This document shows, piece after piece, positions 1 through 12,793 of a DNA stretch of 64,000 nt. Made by a program: the position numbers and the translations under genes. Each line of letters opens with the position of its first letter. Positions within the stretch are counted from its first letter, which is position 1. This DNA comes from Xylogone sp. PMI_703 (lineage: Eukaryota; Ascomycota; Leotiomycetes), in NCBI GenBank assembly GCA_021399445.1, contig JAJTUQ010000003.1:620001-684000 (forward strand). The letters are read 5' to 3'. Under the pieces are notes generated by a model. The model saw nothing but the letters and a program-made list of their open reading frames with translations, was not told where the DNA came from and did no database searches.

Positions 1-3000
1 GTCCGGAATGAAGAAATGTCGAGTTATCTGTTTCTCTTCTCCAGTATCAACCTTCGCCGCCGCTCTTACTCCTTGACTCGCCAGTTTCGGTTTGTCAAAG
101 AGGTTGAAACTACAAACCCAAGCTGATTTATCAAGGAACAACAACCGATAGTTAAATATACCGATAATGCAACGAACTTCTGAAGGTAGGAAAATTTGTG
201 CTGTTGGCACGGAGTTCATTGGCAGACTCGAGGTTGAGTTGAGAATGACAACTCGACGGCTTTGTTTGGCAGTAGTAGAGAATTCAATAACAAGTCGGCC
301 CTCAATTCCTGTGAAGATTTTCCGGGGCACGTCATTCATACCAAGGTCGGAAATATCGGTTGAAGAAACTTCTCCAAGATCTATCCATGAGTGTTTGCTT
401 AGCCTATGAGGTGAACAGCGGGAGATGGCTACCAACTGAGTAGGGCTGTCTGCGTCATTAGAACATACCATCCCATCAGTAAAAGGTACTGTACTCATAT
501 TTGGTTCTTTGTTGTCCGCTAGTTCCCATAGTGTGCATTGTTCACTCATACAAACCAAAAGTCGATCCTCTGCTGAGTTTAACAGGAGCCGAGTGACAGT
601 AGTTGGAAATCGATACTGAAAGTATGGTTCGTTACATTGTAGTTCATCGTCATTCTTTGAAATTTTCCACATCATAACTCAAGCCGCAGTATCTGCAGTA
701 ATAAGAACATTTGACTGGTTCCCAAATGCAATATGTGATATCATGACCCCAACCTTATGCCGGCATAAAGTCTTGATTCGTCTTCCAGTATTAGAATCGT
801 AGATAATAATGGATCCGTCGTCAATGCCACAGAATATAATATTCTCTGCTGGATGGGTTGCAACTGCTGTGATATCGCCTTGTTCGTATTGTACTCTGCT
901 GCCAAGAGTCCTGGGAGTAGCTGGATAGATACTGAATACACTATCCCGTTCAGTTGTATGTACCCTGACTAACATTGACGGCTCCCAGATGTTACAATGG
1001 GTGCCTCGAACATCCAAAAGCCGCATACCATCAGTACTAAATGACATACTTCGAATATATTGATCCGCTGCCATGATTCGGTGCCAAAGTTTGAGCGTTT
1101 TAAAGTCGTAGATCTGGATGACACCATCAGCATCCCCGGTAGCAAGTAGCTGCCCAGATGGGGAAACTGCAAGAGACTTTGCATCTGCACCATGAGCCAG
1201 CTTGAAAAGTTCTAACTCCATGGTATCATAGAGTGCGAGGTCTCCATCAGGGTAGAGAGCAGCGATTAGATTCAGTTCCGGGTTTGGATTAAAGACCATG
1301 GATAACGGCGCGACGTCTCCTCTTCCCTCTCGAGCCTCTTCCACTCGGGCACATGAACCTAAGAATTCGTTGGTATCCATAGTATAGATTGCAATCGGTA
1401 GGCCCCGGTATACTACAGAAACCAGATTGTGCTCAAGCGACAATGCAGCACAGTCAATGGACCGTCGAAATCCAGGCTGTTGTGTCTCGAATGGGTTCTG
1501 CCGTACCATAGATGAGATTATTTTGCCCATTGACACGTCACGAGTGGTAAGGGAATTTTGATTTGAAATGGAGATCACCATGGTGTTGTCGTCTGAGAAT
1601 AAGACTGCAACTGGTGGGACCTGCAGTGTCGAGCTCCAAATCTCAGCGCCATTCGCTATATCCCATAGTCGGATACTTCTAACTCCAGCACAAAGAAGAA
1701 GACCCCCAGATGTATCAAACGCTATTAGTTTTGCAGAATCTTGTCGACCAGTGTGCTTCAAAACCTTCGATTCTTGACAGGAATCCTGCAGGTACAGATG
1801 AATAATACCACTTGACAATCCCACAGCAAAATATTTATCACTACACGCTGTCGAAACAGCCTGGTCGCTGCCATAATATTTGCATGCTAAACTGTCATTC
1901 CAAACCATGTGTGAAAGACCGGTAGTCGAAAGGCTACCGCGGGAGGATCCAAATTGAACTTTCATGGGGCTCTCTGCGGGACAGAACGGAGGTATCAGCC
2001 AGTATATAGCAGTGGGTGACTCCAATAGATGCTTTCCAAATTTGACTGCAATGCGGCCAATATCAGTACTCCAATTAGCAATGAGTTGAATGTGTTCTCC
2101 AATTGGCTGTCCATGGCTATTCCAAGACTCCAAGAAACCTTGTAGGTTATCAGCGGTAAGAATTAAAGGACTCAGGGTTCCTCTGGCAGCAATCGCTTCG
2201 ATCCAGCTCAGGACATTGGACCGAAAAAATTCATCAAGCAAGATCATATACCTATCATTTGTTGCATCAGCCTTTCTAAGGTGGTCACTGAATGAATTAC
2301 ATGCATATTCCGCAAAAGGGGACCGTTTCTTGATTCGTTGTTCTATAGGCGCGATGAGTTTGCGATTTCTTGGTACCTTCATCTGGTCGCAAATTAGATA
2401 GTGCAAGCAAGTATTTGCAAGTTCGCTGTTTGTATCACGGCTTCTAATTCCAAATTCGGAATCTAGATCATGCCGTAGAAGAAATTCTTTTGCCGTATGG
2501 TGGATCATCCGAAGTTTCTTGAATCTATCAAGATACACCAAATGTCCGCATGCAGATGATATGAATTTCTCTAGACCAAAGATAGCTTCCCCTTTCATTT
2601 GTATTTGAAGTGCAGCTTCGAGTTCCTCAAGTGTTAATGGGCGAGTCGCGCAAGTTGCCCACATGAGAATTGCTTTTGCCAGCTGTTTCCCTCGGGAAAC
2701 TTGAGACATCCCCTCCAAGGCTCTCTCGTACAGTGGATCCATGCCCACCGGTATCTCCTTCAGAATGAGCTCGATATCCGATTCAGTAAAAGCATTTTCA
2801 AGTTCTTCTAAAACAAGCGCAACCCACAAGAAACATCCCTCTGATTTTTCTATAATGGTCGATGTCATCTTCCGACGATACTCAGTACGATCGATATGGA
2901 GCTCTTCTACCTTCTTCGTTACATATAATTCGATATCGCTAATCGTAATCTCTGAGGAAGCGGTTGCAATTGTCACTCCTCGCAGCTGTGAAAAGCCTTT

Positions 3001-4546
3001 TTGGATGATTGGAGTGGTGCGACTGGTAACGAAGATAAGGACAGGGACTCTGCTATCGAGATTGGCAAGTAGAGGGAACAAAGCGCTGTGGTTAGAACAT
3101 TCATCTAAACCATCGATAATCCAGTACTGTGTACGTTGAAATGATACTCGGAAAATGCCATTAACGAAAAGTTTCCACCAGAGTGTTCGTGGTTCATCTC
3201 GGTCGAGATGTATTTCGTTCTGGTGCATTTCGAGGATGTGTTCTCGTGCGTTGGAGTCCATGAGCGCCATTTGAAAAGCAAGAGAGCGAAGGCACGATTC
3301 ACAGGTCGAACTTAGCTCGTCTCCATGCCTGAAGAAGAAATAGCTAGTGTCCATATTAAGATCCCGCAATGACTTGACGACATGCATAGCGAGGAAACTT
3401 TTGCGATCCTGGTTGACCATTAACCCAAAAGACTTTTGATGGTATAGAACCGTCCCTCCAGTCGCAGAATGATTTGGACGTAGTCAGCCATTCACAGGAA
3501 CCCTCGAGCCGGCCCTCTTCATAAGCAGCAAGGTCGTCTTCAGGTTGCCCTTGTACCCCAAGATATCTCTCCAAAACACGGAGCTGTTTTTGTTGCTCCT
3601 CTCCTTTTCGATGATATAAACTACTCACAATGGCTTTTGTGATAGAAGCAAGTGCATTCCTGACAGTCACATAGTTGGGATCTGATGGACTGTGAAATTT
3701 ACAGATACCACGGTGGTCAGCATTTATCAAGGCACTCTGCTCGTTTGGATATCCTAGAACAGCAGACTCGCGGCTCACAATCAAGCCTGATGTTAGCCCA
3801 ATTTGAGTTTTTTTCGCTTCATAGAAAGAAAGCAGTTGGAGATTCCCAGCGACATGACGGAACCCATCGTTAATGAGCTGAAGCATAACCGAATCGCCCT
3901 TAAGGTCAGCAACATACGCTTTCGTACCATAAGGCATGAGCATGCTGTTTAGCGAATAGTCCAGTACCCTTGCTAACCCAGATCCTCGATGTGGAGTCGC
4001 AAGGAAAATCATACTATGAAACCTTTCGCCGAGAGTATTGTAAATAGGATCCTCTCGGGCAATCATATATGCTTTCTTGATCACCAATCCACCCATGCTG
4101 TGGCCGATGAATACCAGCGGAGTCTGCTTTCCGGTACCTATATGAGGCGAGTCTTTAATAGCCGCCACCAGGGATTTCGCGAAATCATGGACATTGAGAG
4201 CACTGGATTTGAGCTCGGCCCATTTTGAGGCATATCCGAAGGTGTGAATCCGGACATTGTTGAAGGCCGTATCTCGAGGAAGCCATTCCTGAGGCCAATA
4301 ATGCAATGGCTCTTTCGACAAAGCCCACGTTTTCCGCGAGCCCCCGCCTAGTCCATGGACGAATATGAAGTCAACTAACGGCTCCGAAGGCTGGGACAAA
4401 AGCGTTAGCCCCAGACTGCCAACAACATCAATAGGCGCGTCGATGTCCGTCTGCTGCGTCGATATCGATAAACCATTGAGTGCCGCTTCTAAAGAGCCTG
4501 TGGAGGATTTGTTCCGCTGAGAGAAAGGTCGAGAGAACTGCATCAA
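1..4546 (-). pseudogene. NLR-like protein: SesB-like hydrolase, NACHT, WD40 repeats; broken and cut by the window edge
   Basis: Reading from 4546 downward, residues 1-300 form an alpha/beta-hydrolase (SesB/lipase-like) with FVHGLGGG and the nucleophile elbow GHSMGGLV. A NACHT domain follows, with Walker B YWIIDGLDEC. WD40-like repeats fill the rest and run off the window. In fungi this architecture belongs to NLR-type proteins of nonself recognition and programmed cell death. Two lesions are visible. At about 3403 the frame changes inside the P-loop: the Gly codon between GQPGS and KSFLA has lost two bases. At 679-681 there is an in-frame TGA, after which the same frame stays open for 226 codons to position 1. 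The family call is secure. Whether the breaks are biological or assembly error cannot be decided from sequence. The start could be either of two adjacent Met codons. Confidence 0.85.
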
Positions 4547-5228
4547 TGGGGTAAGGCTGCAGCACTGTGTCGCATTTGAAGTCGATGGAGACGTACCATT
4601 CTATCACTGATCCCAGTGCCGAACAGCCATGATCATCAGTATTACAAGTCAAGTGTAGGTTGCAGGCATAAAGTAATCATAGTGCCTGATTTGCTACAAT
4701 GGACCATTACTTTCGGGGACAGATCATTTCACAGCACCAACGCTGATGATTGACGAGGCGCCGAATCACCAGTGCCAAGAGGGTGGGTCCAATCACCACG
4801 CTCAATAGGGCTAGCTGAGACCACTGCCACGAAATGTTGGCCACAGATCAAACTCTCTGCATGGTCGTTGAATTGAAGCAAACCCTCCTTAATTTCTATA
4901 CCCTATGCTTGCAGAAATTCGGTGATAGTATAAGAAAGAGTCGATGTGATACATTCCATCTCTGAAATCTACCTGTGCGCCGGGCCGTGGCGGGGTGCTT
5001 CGGGGTGGGCCGATCCAGGGCTTAAGCACTGTAGTATGGGGTCGGCTGGTTTGTTCTTCGGCGAGTCCGTTAGGTTTCAAGGCTGGAAATTACTTGCTAA
5101 TTATGAGCCAGCAGTTTAGACACCCATAGATAGAATTATAAAACTGCAGATTTTCTCATACTATATAGCCGCAATCCGACTCAATTAATTCTGCTGTCTT
5201 CGATTAATATATCTTCCGCTCGGTGAAG
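4547..5228. other. Intergenic, divergent promoters
   Basis: This lies between the divergent NLR-like and fructosamine-kinase-like genes and should hold both promoters. A TATA-like tataaaactgc lies near 5136 and tactatatagcc near 5159, ahead of the 5229 start. No convincing coding content was seen. Confidence 0.5.
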
Positions 5229-6541
5229 ATGGCAGACGTTGAGTTCGGAACAGAATTTCCCGAATTCAATTTACTCGCACTAGAAGAAGTAATAATTGAT
5301 AGCAAGGCCGTCGAGCGCGTTGTGGTGGATGAAAATGTAATAGCAAGTATGTTTTGACACGCGGTTAGTCCGACATCCACTGCTCTGCGTCACTCTCTAT
5401 CCATGCTAAATTTAAATATACGACTAATTTCGTGGCTAGAGTTTCCACAAGACACCCATTCTATAACAGCAATCAAGCATAGCCCGAGTATGTGGACACA
5501 AACTGCCTGTATATCAATCACACTCCCTGATGGCACCTCTAAATCATACTTCCTCAAGGTCGCGGCCGGCGCTCTCGGTCTTGGAATGATCGAAGGTGAA
5601 TACGAGTCGATTGCTGCCATCCACGCTGTAAAGCCGGGATTCTGTCCCAAACCACGGGCATGGGGAACTTTCAAATCCAACCCGGACCTTCACTTCCTTC
5701 TTAGCGACTTTGTAGAAATGGATCAGGAGATTCCAGAGAAGGATATCTTCACTACAATGCTGGCGGACTTCCATCTCGCTTCCAGAGCATTGTCGCCTAA
5801 TGGCAAATTCGGATTTCACTGCACCACGTATAACGGGAACCTTGCTCAGGACAACACATGGACCGATACATGGGAGGAATACTATAAGAACAACATCATC
5901 CACATGCTTCAGCTCGAGGAAGAAGCCCGAGGTCCCAGTGATGAGTTAAGAGAACTCTCAAGGCAACTATTGGAAAGGGTCATTCCACGGTTGCTGCGAC
6001 CTCTAGAGACAGACCCTAACACTCTGAAGCCATGTCTGATTCATGGAGATTTATGGTATGGGAATACTGCTATTGATCTGGATACAGGGAAGCCGATTAC
6101 TTTTGATGCAGCGGCATTTTGGGGACACCACGAATGTCAATCTCCATTACCTCTTTGAGTATACATTGCTGTTGCTAACGTACTTCAGATGAAGTTAGGA
6201 CGATGAGACCCGCAGGATTCGGCCGGGAATATCTCAATGCTTATCATGAAAAGTTTCCTCCGTCGGAGCCAATTGGAGATGCCGAAGACCGCCTTGCCCT
6301 TTATGCATTGTGAGAGTGCTCGCTATTCTCTTGAATCGAAACATGCTGATATACTGTATTTATAGACGGTCGAGAATTCATGACTCTGCGCTCTATCCTA
6401 TGAATGCAGGATTTAGGAACTTGTATAAATTTAATACCTTCATAACCATCCTTACTAACTTCCCGCAGGCTCATCGAACAAATGAGATTATTAGTCGAAA
6501 AATATCCGGACGGATATGAGGGGCCAAAAACAGATGCTTAG
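5229..6541 (+). CDS. Fructosamine/ketosamine-3-kinase-like protein (APH fold)
   Basis: Five exons join cleanly to 354 codons. The introns are at 5347-5439, 6136-6188, 6310-6365 and 6423-6468, all GT-AG. The catalytic loop reads LIHGDLWYGN, the HGDxxxxN signature of the aminoglycoside-phosphotransferase/choline-kinase fold. The metal-binding segment follows as ITFDAAAFWGHHEYE (residues spanning an intron), and the C-terminus RIHDSALYPMNAGF is typical of fungal PF03881 proteins. Members phosphorylate sugar amines on glycated proteins and so promote deglycation. Fungal copies are often multiplied and their substrates unknown, so the kinase fold is sure but the substrate is inferred. The start was chosen because the 39-codon first exon splices in frame. 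No lesions were seen. Confidence 0.88.
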
Positions 6542-7017
6542 GATTGGTGATTGGAAGGTTCAAATAGGGTCTGGAAAATCACTCACAAGCTCAAGTGAGA
6601 TTCAATTTGCGGTTGGATTATTCATTAAATATACTCAACTCAAATAGTCAAGGGTCTAATTTTTATGCAATATTGTATTTTTATAATTGAATAATTTAAG
6701 AATATGATACACCATGATAGATAATCGCATATATTCTACAAGCTACGTATATTACTTTCGTACAAATCGTGCTTATTCCACATAATCACACTATCTCAGA
6801 TGTAGACGTCTAGACTTGGGCTTCATTTTATTAATTCTCTGTTCTTTGGCAGCTGGGTGGGGTGCACGTGACTGTATGCGTATTTCCGTTTCAGTTTTAA
6901 CAAAACATCCGTTCACGCTAAACAGAGCTAGCCTATACCTATTACGGTATAGTGATATCCGGAAATGGCACAACCTTTCTATTTTAGGTTCCTTGCCATT
7001 GTCTAAACCGCTTTAGT
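6542..7017. other. AT-rich intergenic region
   Basis: This holds the 3' end of the kinase gene and the promoter of RPC1. It is AT-rich around 6640-6780. A CACGTG motif sits near 6865, a possible bHLH-type site (weak). No gene was seen. Confidence 0.4.
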
Positions 7018-10000
7018 ATGATTTCGGATGAGTTCCGAGATCACGACTCCACCACTGTGGGTACGCAGGTACGACTGAAGATGATGCTGGCAGAAATGCA
7101 GTCAATGTCTTCCGCTGAGCAGGCCAAGAGCCAGGTTGTTGATAGTGTTCCCAAGAAATTCAAAGAACTCAGATTTGGTATTCAGTATGAACTCTCCACG
7201 ATTGTCGCGAAACAAGTAATATTATGGCTAACACCACCGCAGGTCCACCCAAGATATCGTCAGCCAAGCTGTCATTGAGTGTTCCGACCGTATGCTATAC
7301 GATGTCGACAGAAATCGAACCCCCGTAGAACATGGAGTATTGGATCCAAGATTGGTAGAAAATTTGCTGTTGTCGAATAAAGTGAAAACTTGGACTGATT
7401 AGCTGAGTAGGGCATATCTACATATGGAGCTCTCTGCGAAACCTGTGGGGAGAAGTTGGTTCAGTGCAGCGGTCATTTCGGTTATGTTAGATTGGCTCTT
7501 CCAGCGTTTCACATAGGCTACCTGCGACTGGTAATCATGATTTTGCAGAACATTTGCAAGGTATGGATGGGACCTAATACTAGGTTTATACATGTTCACC
7601 TTTTAACAAAAGTGCTGCAGGACTGTGCACGAGTGCTGCTCACTGAAGAGGAACGACGAAATTTTTTGAAAGATTTGAGACGACCAAACATTGATAACCT
7701 CAAGCGGACACAAATTTCCACAAAGATTAACGAGCGATGCAAAAAAGTGAGGTGTTGTCCATATTGTGGCAGTATTTGCGGCCAGGTCCGCAAGGTTGGC
7801 GTCCTAAAATTGATCCATGACAAATATCAAAAATACAATAAATCTACAACAGACACGAATCCGATGCCACCAACTATGGTTCAATTCGAGAGGAGTTTTG
7901 ACACAGCAAGAAGATATAATCCGGGTAGAGATTTGGACAAATATATGAAAAGGGCAGCTGAAGACCTAAACCCTCTAAGAGTCCTCAACCTTTTCAAGTT
8001 GATTACTCCGAAAGATTGCGAATTGCTTGGAATCGACCCATCGAAGGCTCGACCAGAGATGTTCATTTGGCAATACATTCCAGCACCCCCAGTATGTATT
8101 CGACCATCGGTTGTACACTATAACTCTAGCACCGAGGATGACTTGACTACTAAGCTTGCAGATATTGTGCATATGAGCTCTGTCATCAAGGAAGGCCTTC
8201 AGAAGGGTCTATCTTTGGGAACAATTATGGAACATTGGGAGTTCATGCAACTTCAGGTTGCGATGTATATCAATAATAACGTTGCTGGTTTACGACATTA
8301 CGACTTGGGAAAACCCATCATGGGATTTTGTCAGCGCCTAAAGGGAAAGCAGGGCCGATTCCGAGGTAATTTGTCTGGCAAGCGTGTGGATTTCTCTGGA
8401 CGAACCGTCATTTCACCAGATCCAAACCTGAGTGTCGAGCAAGTGGCTATACCACAGCTGGTGGCCATAAATATGACTTACCCTGAGCGTGCATTTCAGC
8501 ACAATATCGAAAGGCTGAGAGAGCGTGTCCGGAATGGACCGGGCAAGTGGCCAGGCGCAAATACAATCTACAATCTAGGTGCCGAAAATAGCCGTTCTCT
8601 GAATTTTGGAGACCGTAAGATCATAGCTGAAAATTTGCGGATTGGAGACGTGGTGGAGAGACATATTGAGGATGGCGATATTATTCTTTTTAATCGACAA
8701 CCCTCCTTACATAAACTTTCAATTATGGCACACTATACAAAGATTCAACGGTCGAAAACATTCAGATTCAATGAGTGCGTTTGCGGCCCTTACAATGCTG
8801 ACTTTGATGGAGATGAAATGAACATTCATATTCCACAGACCGAGGAAGCTCGAGCAGAAGCGATTAATCTTATGGGTGTCAAGGACAACTTATGCTCCCC
8901 AAAAGATGGTTCTATAATTATCTCGGCAATTCAGGATTTTGTCACAGCATCTTATCTGCTTAGTAGCAAAGACAGGTTTTTTGACCGCAAGACCTTTGGC
9001 CTCTCATGCACGTATATGGTTAATGGCGATATGCATGTTGATATTCCACCTCCAGCAATCATAAAGCCAAAGGCTCTGTGGACTGGGAAGCAACTTTTTG
9101 GAGTCTTGATGAGGCCAAACAAGCATTCTCGTGTTTTAGTCAACCTCGACGCAAGATGTAGAAACTACAAGAAGGCTCCTTTGGGTCAAGCACCGGATAT
9201 GGATATTAGCGATGAATGGCTGGTGATCAGAAATTCACAGGTGATGTGCGGTCGAATGGACAAGAATGCCGTTGGTGCTGGGAAGAAGCAATCAATATTC
9301 TACACCATTATGAGGGAATATGGGCCAGGAGAAGCTATTCAAGCCATGGATCGCCTTACTAGGCTGTCATCTCGATTTCTTACCGATCAAGGTTTCTCGA
9401 TTGGAACTAACGATGTAATGGGCAGTAAGAACCTTAACGATCAGACATGCGCATTGGTTTCAGTAGCTTTCAGGGAGGTAGATGATCTTATCGAGCAATA
9501 CCAAGATGGAAAGCTGGAGAAGGCGACTGGATGTAGCCTAGATTCGACACATGAGAACCATATTTCAGCCTTTTAAATAGACTTCGTCAACAAGCCGGAG
9601 AGCTCTGTATAGACACGCTGAGTTCTTGGAACCCAGGACTTATTATGGCAAAGTCGGGATCAAAAGGGTCGAATATAAATCTTGCTCAGATGGTTGCCTT
9701 AGTTGGGCAGCAAGTGGTTTCTGATGCTCGCGTAGCAGATGGTTTCCAGGACAGAACATTCCCACACTTCCCCAGACACGCTAAAGAACCATTACCAAAA
9801 GGGTTTATCCGCAATAGCTTCTTTTCTGGCCTAACGCCTCTTGAATACTTCTTTCATGCTATCTCAGGTCGTGAGGGCTTAATTGATACTGCTGTCAAGA
9901 CTGTGGAAACCGGATACATGTCTAGAAGACTGATGAAGTGTTTGGAAGATTTGTCAATAAAATACGATCATACAGTCAGAACTGCATCCAATAATATCGT

Positions 10001-11663
10001 GCAGTTTCAATTCAGTGCAGATAAGTTGGATCCAGTTGGTATGGAAGGAAATGCAATACCAGTCAACCTGGATAGTGCATTCACATACGCTGAAAATTTA
10101 ACTTGGAGCAATGATGACAGGGCTTTATTACCTTACGAAATCATGGAGCACTGTGACAATATCCTTCAATTGCAGAAGGATAAGCTGGACCGTCGAAATA
10201 TTCTCAGGTGTAAAACCCTCAAGTACAATGATGGTAGTCCTTTGTATGATGTTGACGAAAATGAAAATTCGAAAATATTCATAGATACTGTTAGAAAATT
10301 TATCTATAATCTGGCTTCAAAACAGGCTAGTACTCGCAGAGCCGCTGAACTTCCTGAGTTGATGGTTCGCCCTAGACAAAATGACAATCCTAGCAACGAA
10401 GAACCAGCAAAACTCATACACATTGAGTGCGTTACCAAAGTATCGGAGGGTGCATTGCGAGAATTTATCAAGTCATGCATGACGAAGTATGAGAAAGCGC
10501 AAGTGGTTCCGGGATATGCAGTAGGAGCCATTGCAGCACAGTCTATTGGAGAGCCGGGAACTCAAATGACTTTGAGAACTTTTCACTTCGCTGGTGTTGC
10601 CGAGATGAGTATCACTGAAGGTGTGCCCCGTATCAAAGAAATCATTAATGCATCAAAGGTTATCAGTACACCCGTCATTACATGCCCGCTTGACAATGCG
10701 GATGATATTGTTGTTGCACGAGTCATCAGAGCACGTATTGAAAAGACCTATATCTCCCATGTTATCCACGGTATTGAGGACGTGTGGTCTCCAAAAGAAG
10801 GGGCTATTTATCTTAGAATCGATACGCAGTGTTTGAGCAAAATGCACCTTGATATAACGACAGCGACTATTGCTGACGCAATATGCGAGGACAGAAAGCT
10901 CAAAATAGGACAGGAAATTGTGCAAAATGGAGATGACTGGATTCGCGTGATAGTCCCCTGCGATACGGCTTCAATGGAACCCAGTGACACAGGTACCGCA
11001 AGAGCTAACCCTCCCATTAGTTGTCGCAGGTTTCTACGACTGAATTACCTTAAGCGACAAATTCCACGGATTGTTATCTCAGGATATGAGGGTGCAACCA
11101 GAGCCCTCATAGAAACTTCCGAAAAAGGCAATACAATTTTAGTCGAGGGTTATGGACTTCGCCATTGCATGAGCACAGAAGGCATAATTGGAACCAAAAC
11201 TACTACTAATTCTATTATGGAGGTCTTGAGTGTGCTTGGTGTGGAAGCAGCCCGCGCAACTATTGCTTCAGAAATGACCAAAGTCATGCGTGACATGAGT
11301 ATTGATCCTCGTCACATTGAACTTCTCGCTGACAATATGACATTCAAAGGCGAGGTCCTCGGTATTACGCGGTATGGCCTGTCGAAAATGAGAGATAGCG
11401 TGCTTCAATTGGCTAGTTTCGAAAAGACGCCCGATCATCTCTTTGAAGCAGCTGCAGGACAGAAACGTGACCCCATTGAGGGTGTTACTGAAAATATAAT
11501 CATGGGACAGACAGTGAATGTAGGTACGGGGGTGGTTGGACTGGTCAAAGATCTGGGGTTGAAGCACGGAACGGATATTAAGCAGCTTCCAACGCTATTT
11601 GAGGATGCTTGGGCATGGGAGAGTAAGGAGCGGAAGAAAATCACGGAATTGAACAAGATGTAA
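7018..11663 (+). CDS. RPC1: DNA-directed RNA polymerase III largest subunit (RPC160), with a one-base frameshift
   Basis: This is the catalytic subunit of Pol III, which makes tRNA, 5S rRNA and U6. Introns are 7185-7242, 7355-7410 and 7561-7620. The N-terminal zinc-binding segment CETCGEK...CSGHFGYV, the active-site loop NADFDGDEMNIHIP, RQPSLHKLS and the trigger-loop region with TLRTFHFAGVA are all present. The gene is near full length, about 1,490 residues once one base is allowed for, against 1,460 in yeast. At about 9568 the frame shifts: after the codons for HIS, only GC remains where GGC (Gly) is expected. Reading continues at once in the next frame as LLNRLRQQAG and stays open to 11663. 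No intron can bridge this without removing conserved residues. An essential single-copy gene is unlikely to be truly broken, so a missing G in the assembly is the best explanation. The start Met is inferred. Confidence 0.95.
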
Positions 11664-12793
11664 GGTACAGAGAAAACGGTGAGTGACAACACATTGGGTG
11701 GATAGAGTCCGTAGGAGTCATGGTGTCTATTCATACTCTGTATGCTTCACAATAACCAGGTCAGAAAATGGAGCTTAGCTGATAAGGGGTACAAATTCTC
11801 ACTAATATTGCCACAAATTCCATCTTGTCCTCTAATTGATGCTAATTAAGCACCGCTGGATGTAGGTATGATGGAAAATATATTCCAAGGTACACCGTTT
11901 AATTTGACCATCTGTTCATGTTTCGGGCAAATGTATACATAATTATAAGCTAAGGCACCTTGTTTTGCCTAACTTACATCTCTCTAGATGCTGAAAATAA
12001 TGTAGCAATAGCTCAAACGACATTCATCTTGAGGAATTATGAAGCATTCAGTATTTTGCTACGATTGTACCCCGATGGTCTTGCGCTCTGAAAAGCCTCA
12101 ATTCTCCACATGCGGAACAACACAATCGCGCTCACAAAGCACGTCATTCCCATGGAACCGTAACAATCAAGTCGGCACAGTTGGGTCCGACACGGTGGAG
12201 GGCATGCTAGAGACTAACTGTAGCTAGGCACAGCTAAAAGCTAAAGAAGCATCAGAGAGGGGCACAAATAGAGGACGACCGGTGATTGATGGAAAATCCG
12301 CAAGCCACAAGAGTTTGAAGTCTTGGCCCGTAGATCCACTACTGTGTACAAGCCCAACAACAGTTCAGCGTTACAACGCTAATCACGGCAACTCTCGTAG
12401 GAACTAGGGGCATAGCTACTGCCCAGATGCACTACTCAAGCTCCCCTGGAGGGGTAATCTTGGGCTCTAACGGCTAAAAGCTTACCTGCACTGCAACGCG
12501 GGACGTGCCTGCAGCTGAAATCGACACGCTCTAGCAGGCACAGCTTCACCCTGCCCCTGCGTTTGTACTTCATTTGCCATGATGATCAGGGCGGAAAAGG
12601 CAAGAATGGCCGCATATCGCGCTTTCCCCAACCGTCTGATGTCTGTGGCCGGCAGTGATGCTCCCACCGAATGCCGACCCGCTCGGTACCGTACATCTTT
12701 ACTAACATGGCGGGCTCATAATCTTGCGATGAGATGATCTTCTGAAAGAATTCAATTCGAGATTCCCATTCTCTGAACACCTCAGTTGTAACC
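11664..12793. other. Intergenic region upstream of GH106
   Basis: There is no supportable gene here; open frames on either strand are short and match no family. CTGGAG at 12446-12451 fits the CreA carbon-repression consensus SYGGRG. It lies about 340 bases upstream of the pectinolytic gene, so it is only suggestive. Confidence 0.4.

Noticed and set aside
3395..3425. Programmed ribosomal frameshift in the NLR-like gene
   Set aside because: No slippery heptamer or downstream structure is evident, and loss of bases in the Gly codon explains the break better.
9530..9580. A 36-nt intron in RPC1 using GTAGCC...TTTCAG
   Set aside because: It would delete the conserved SLDSTHENHIS segment and still lead into a stop.
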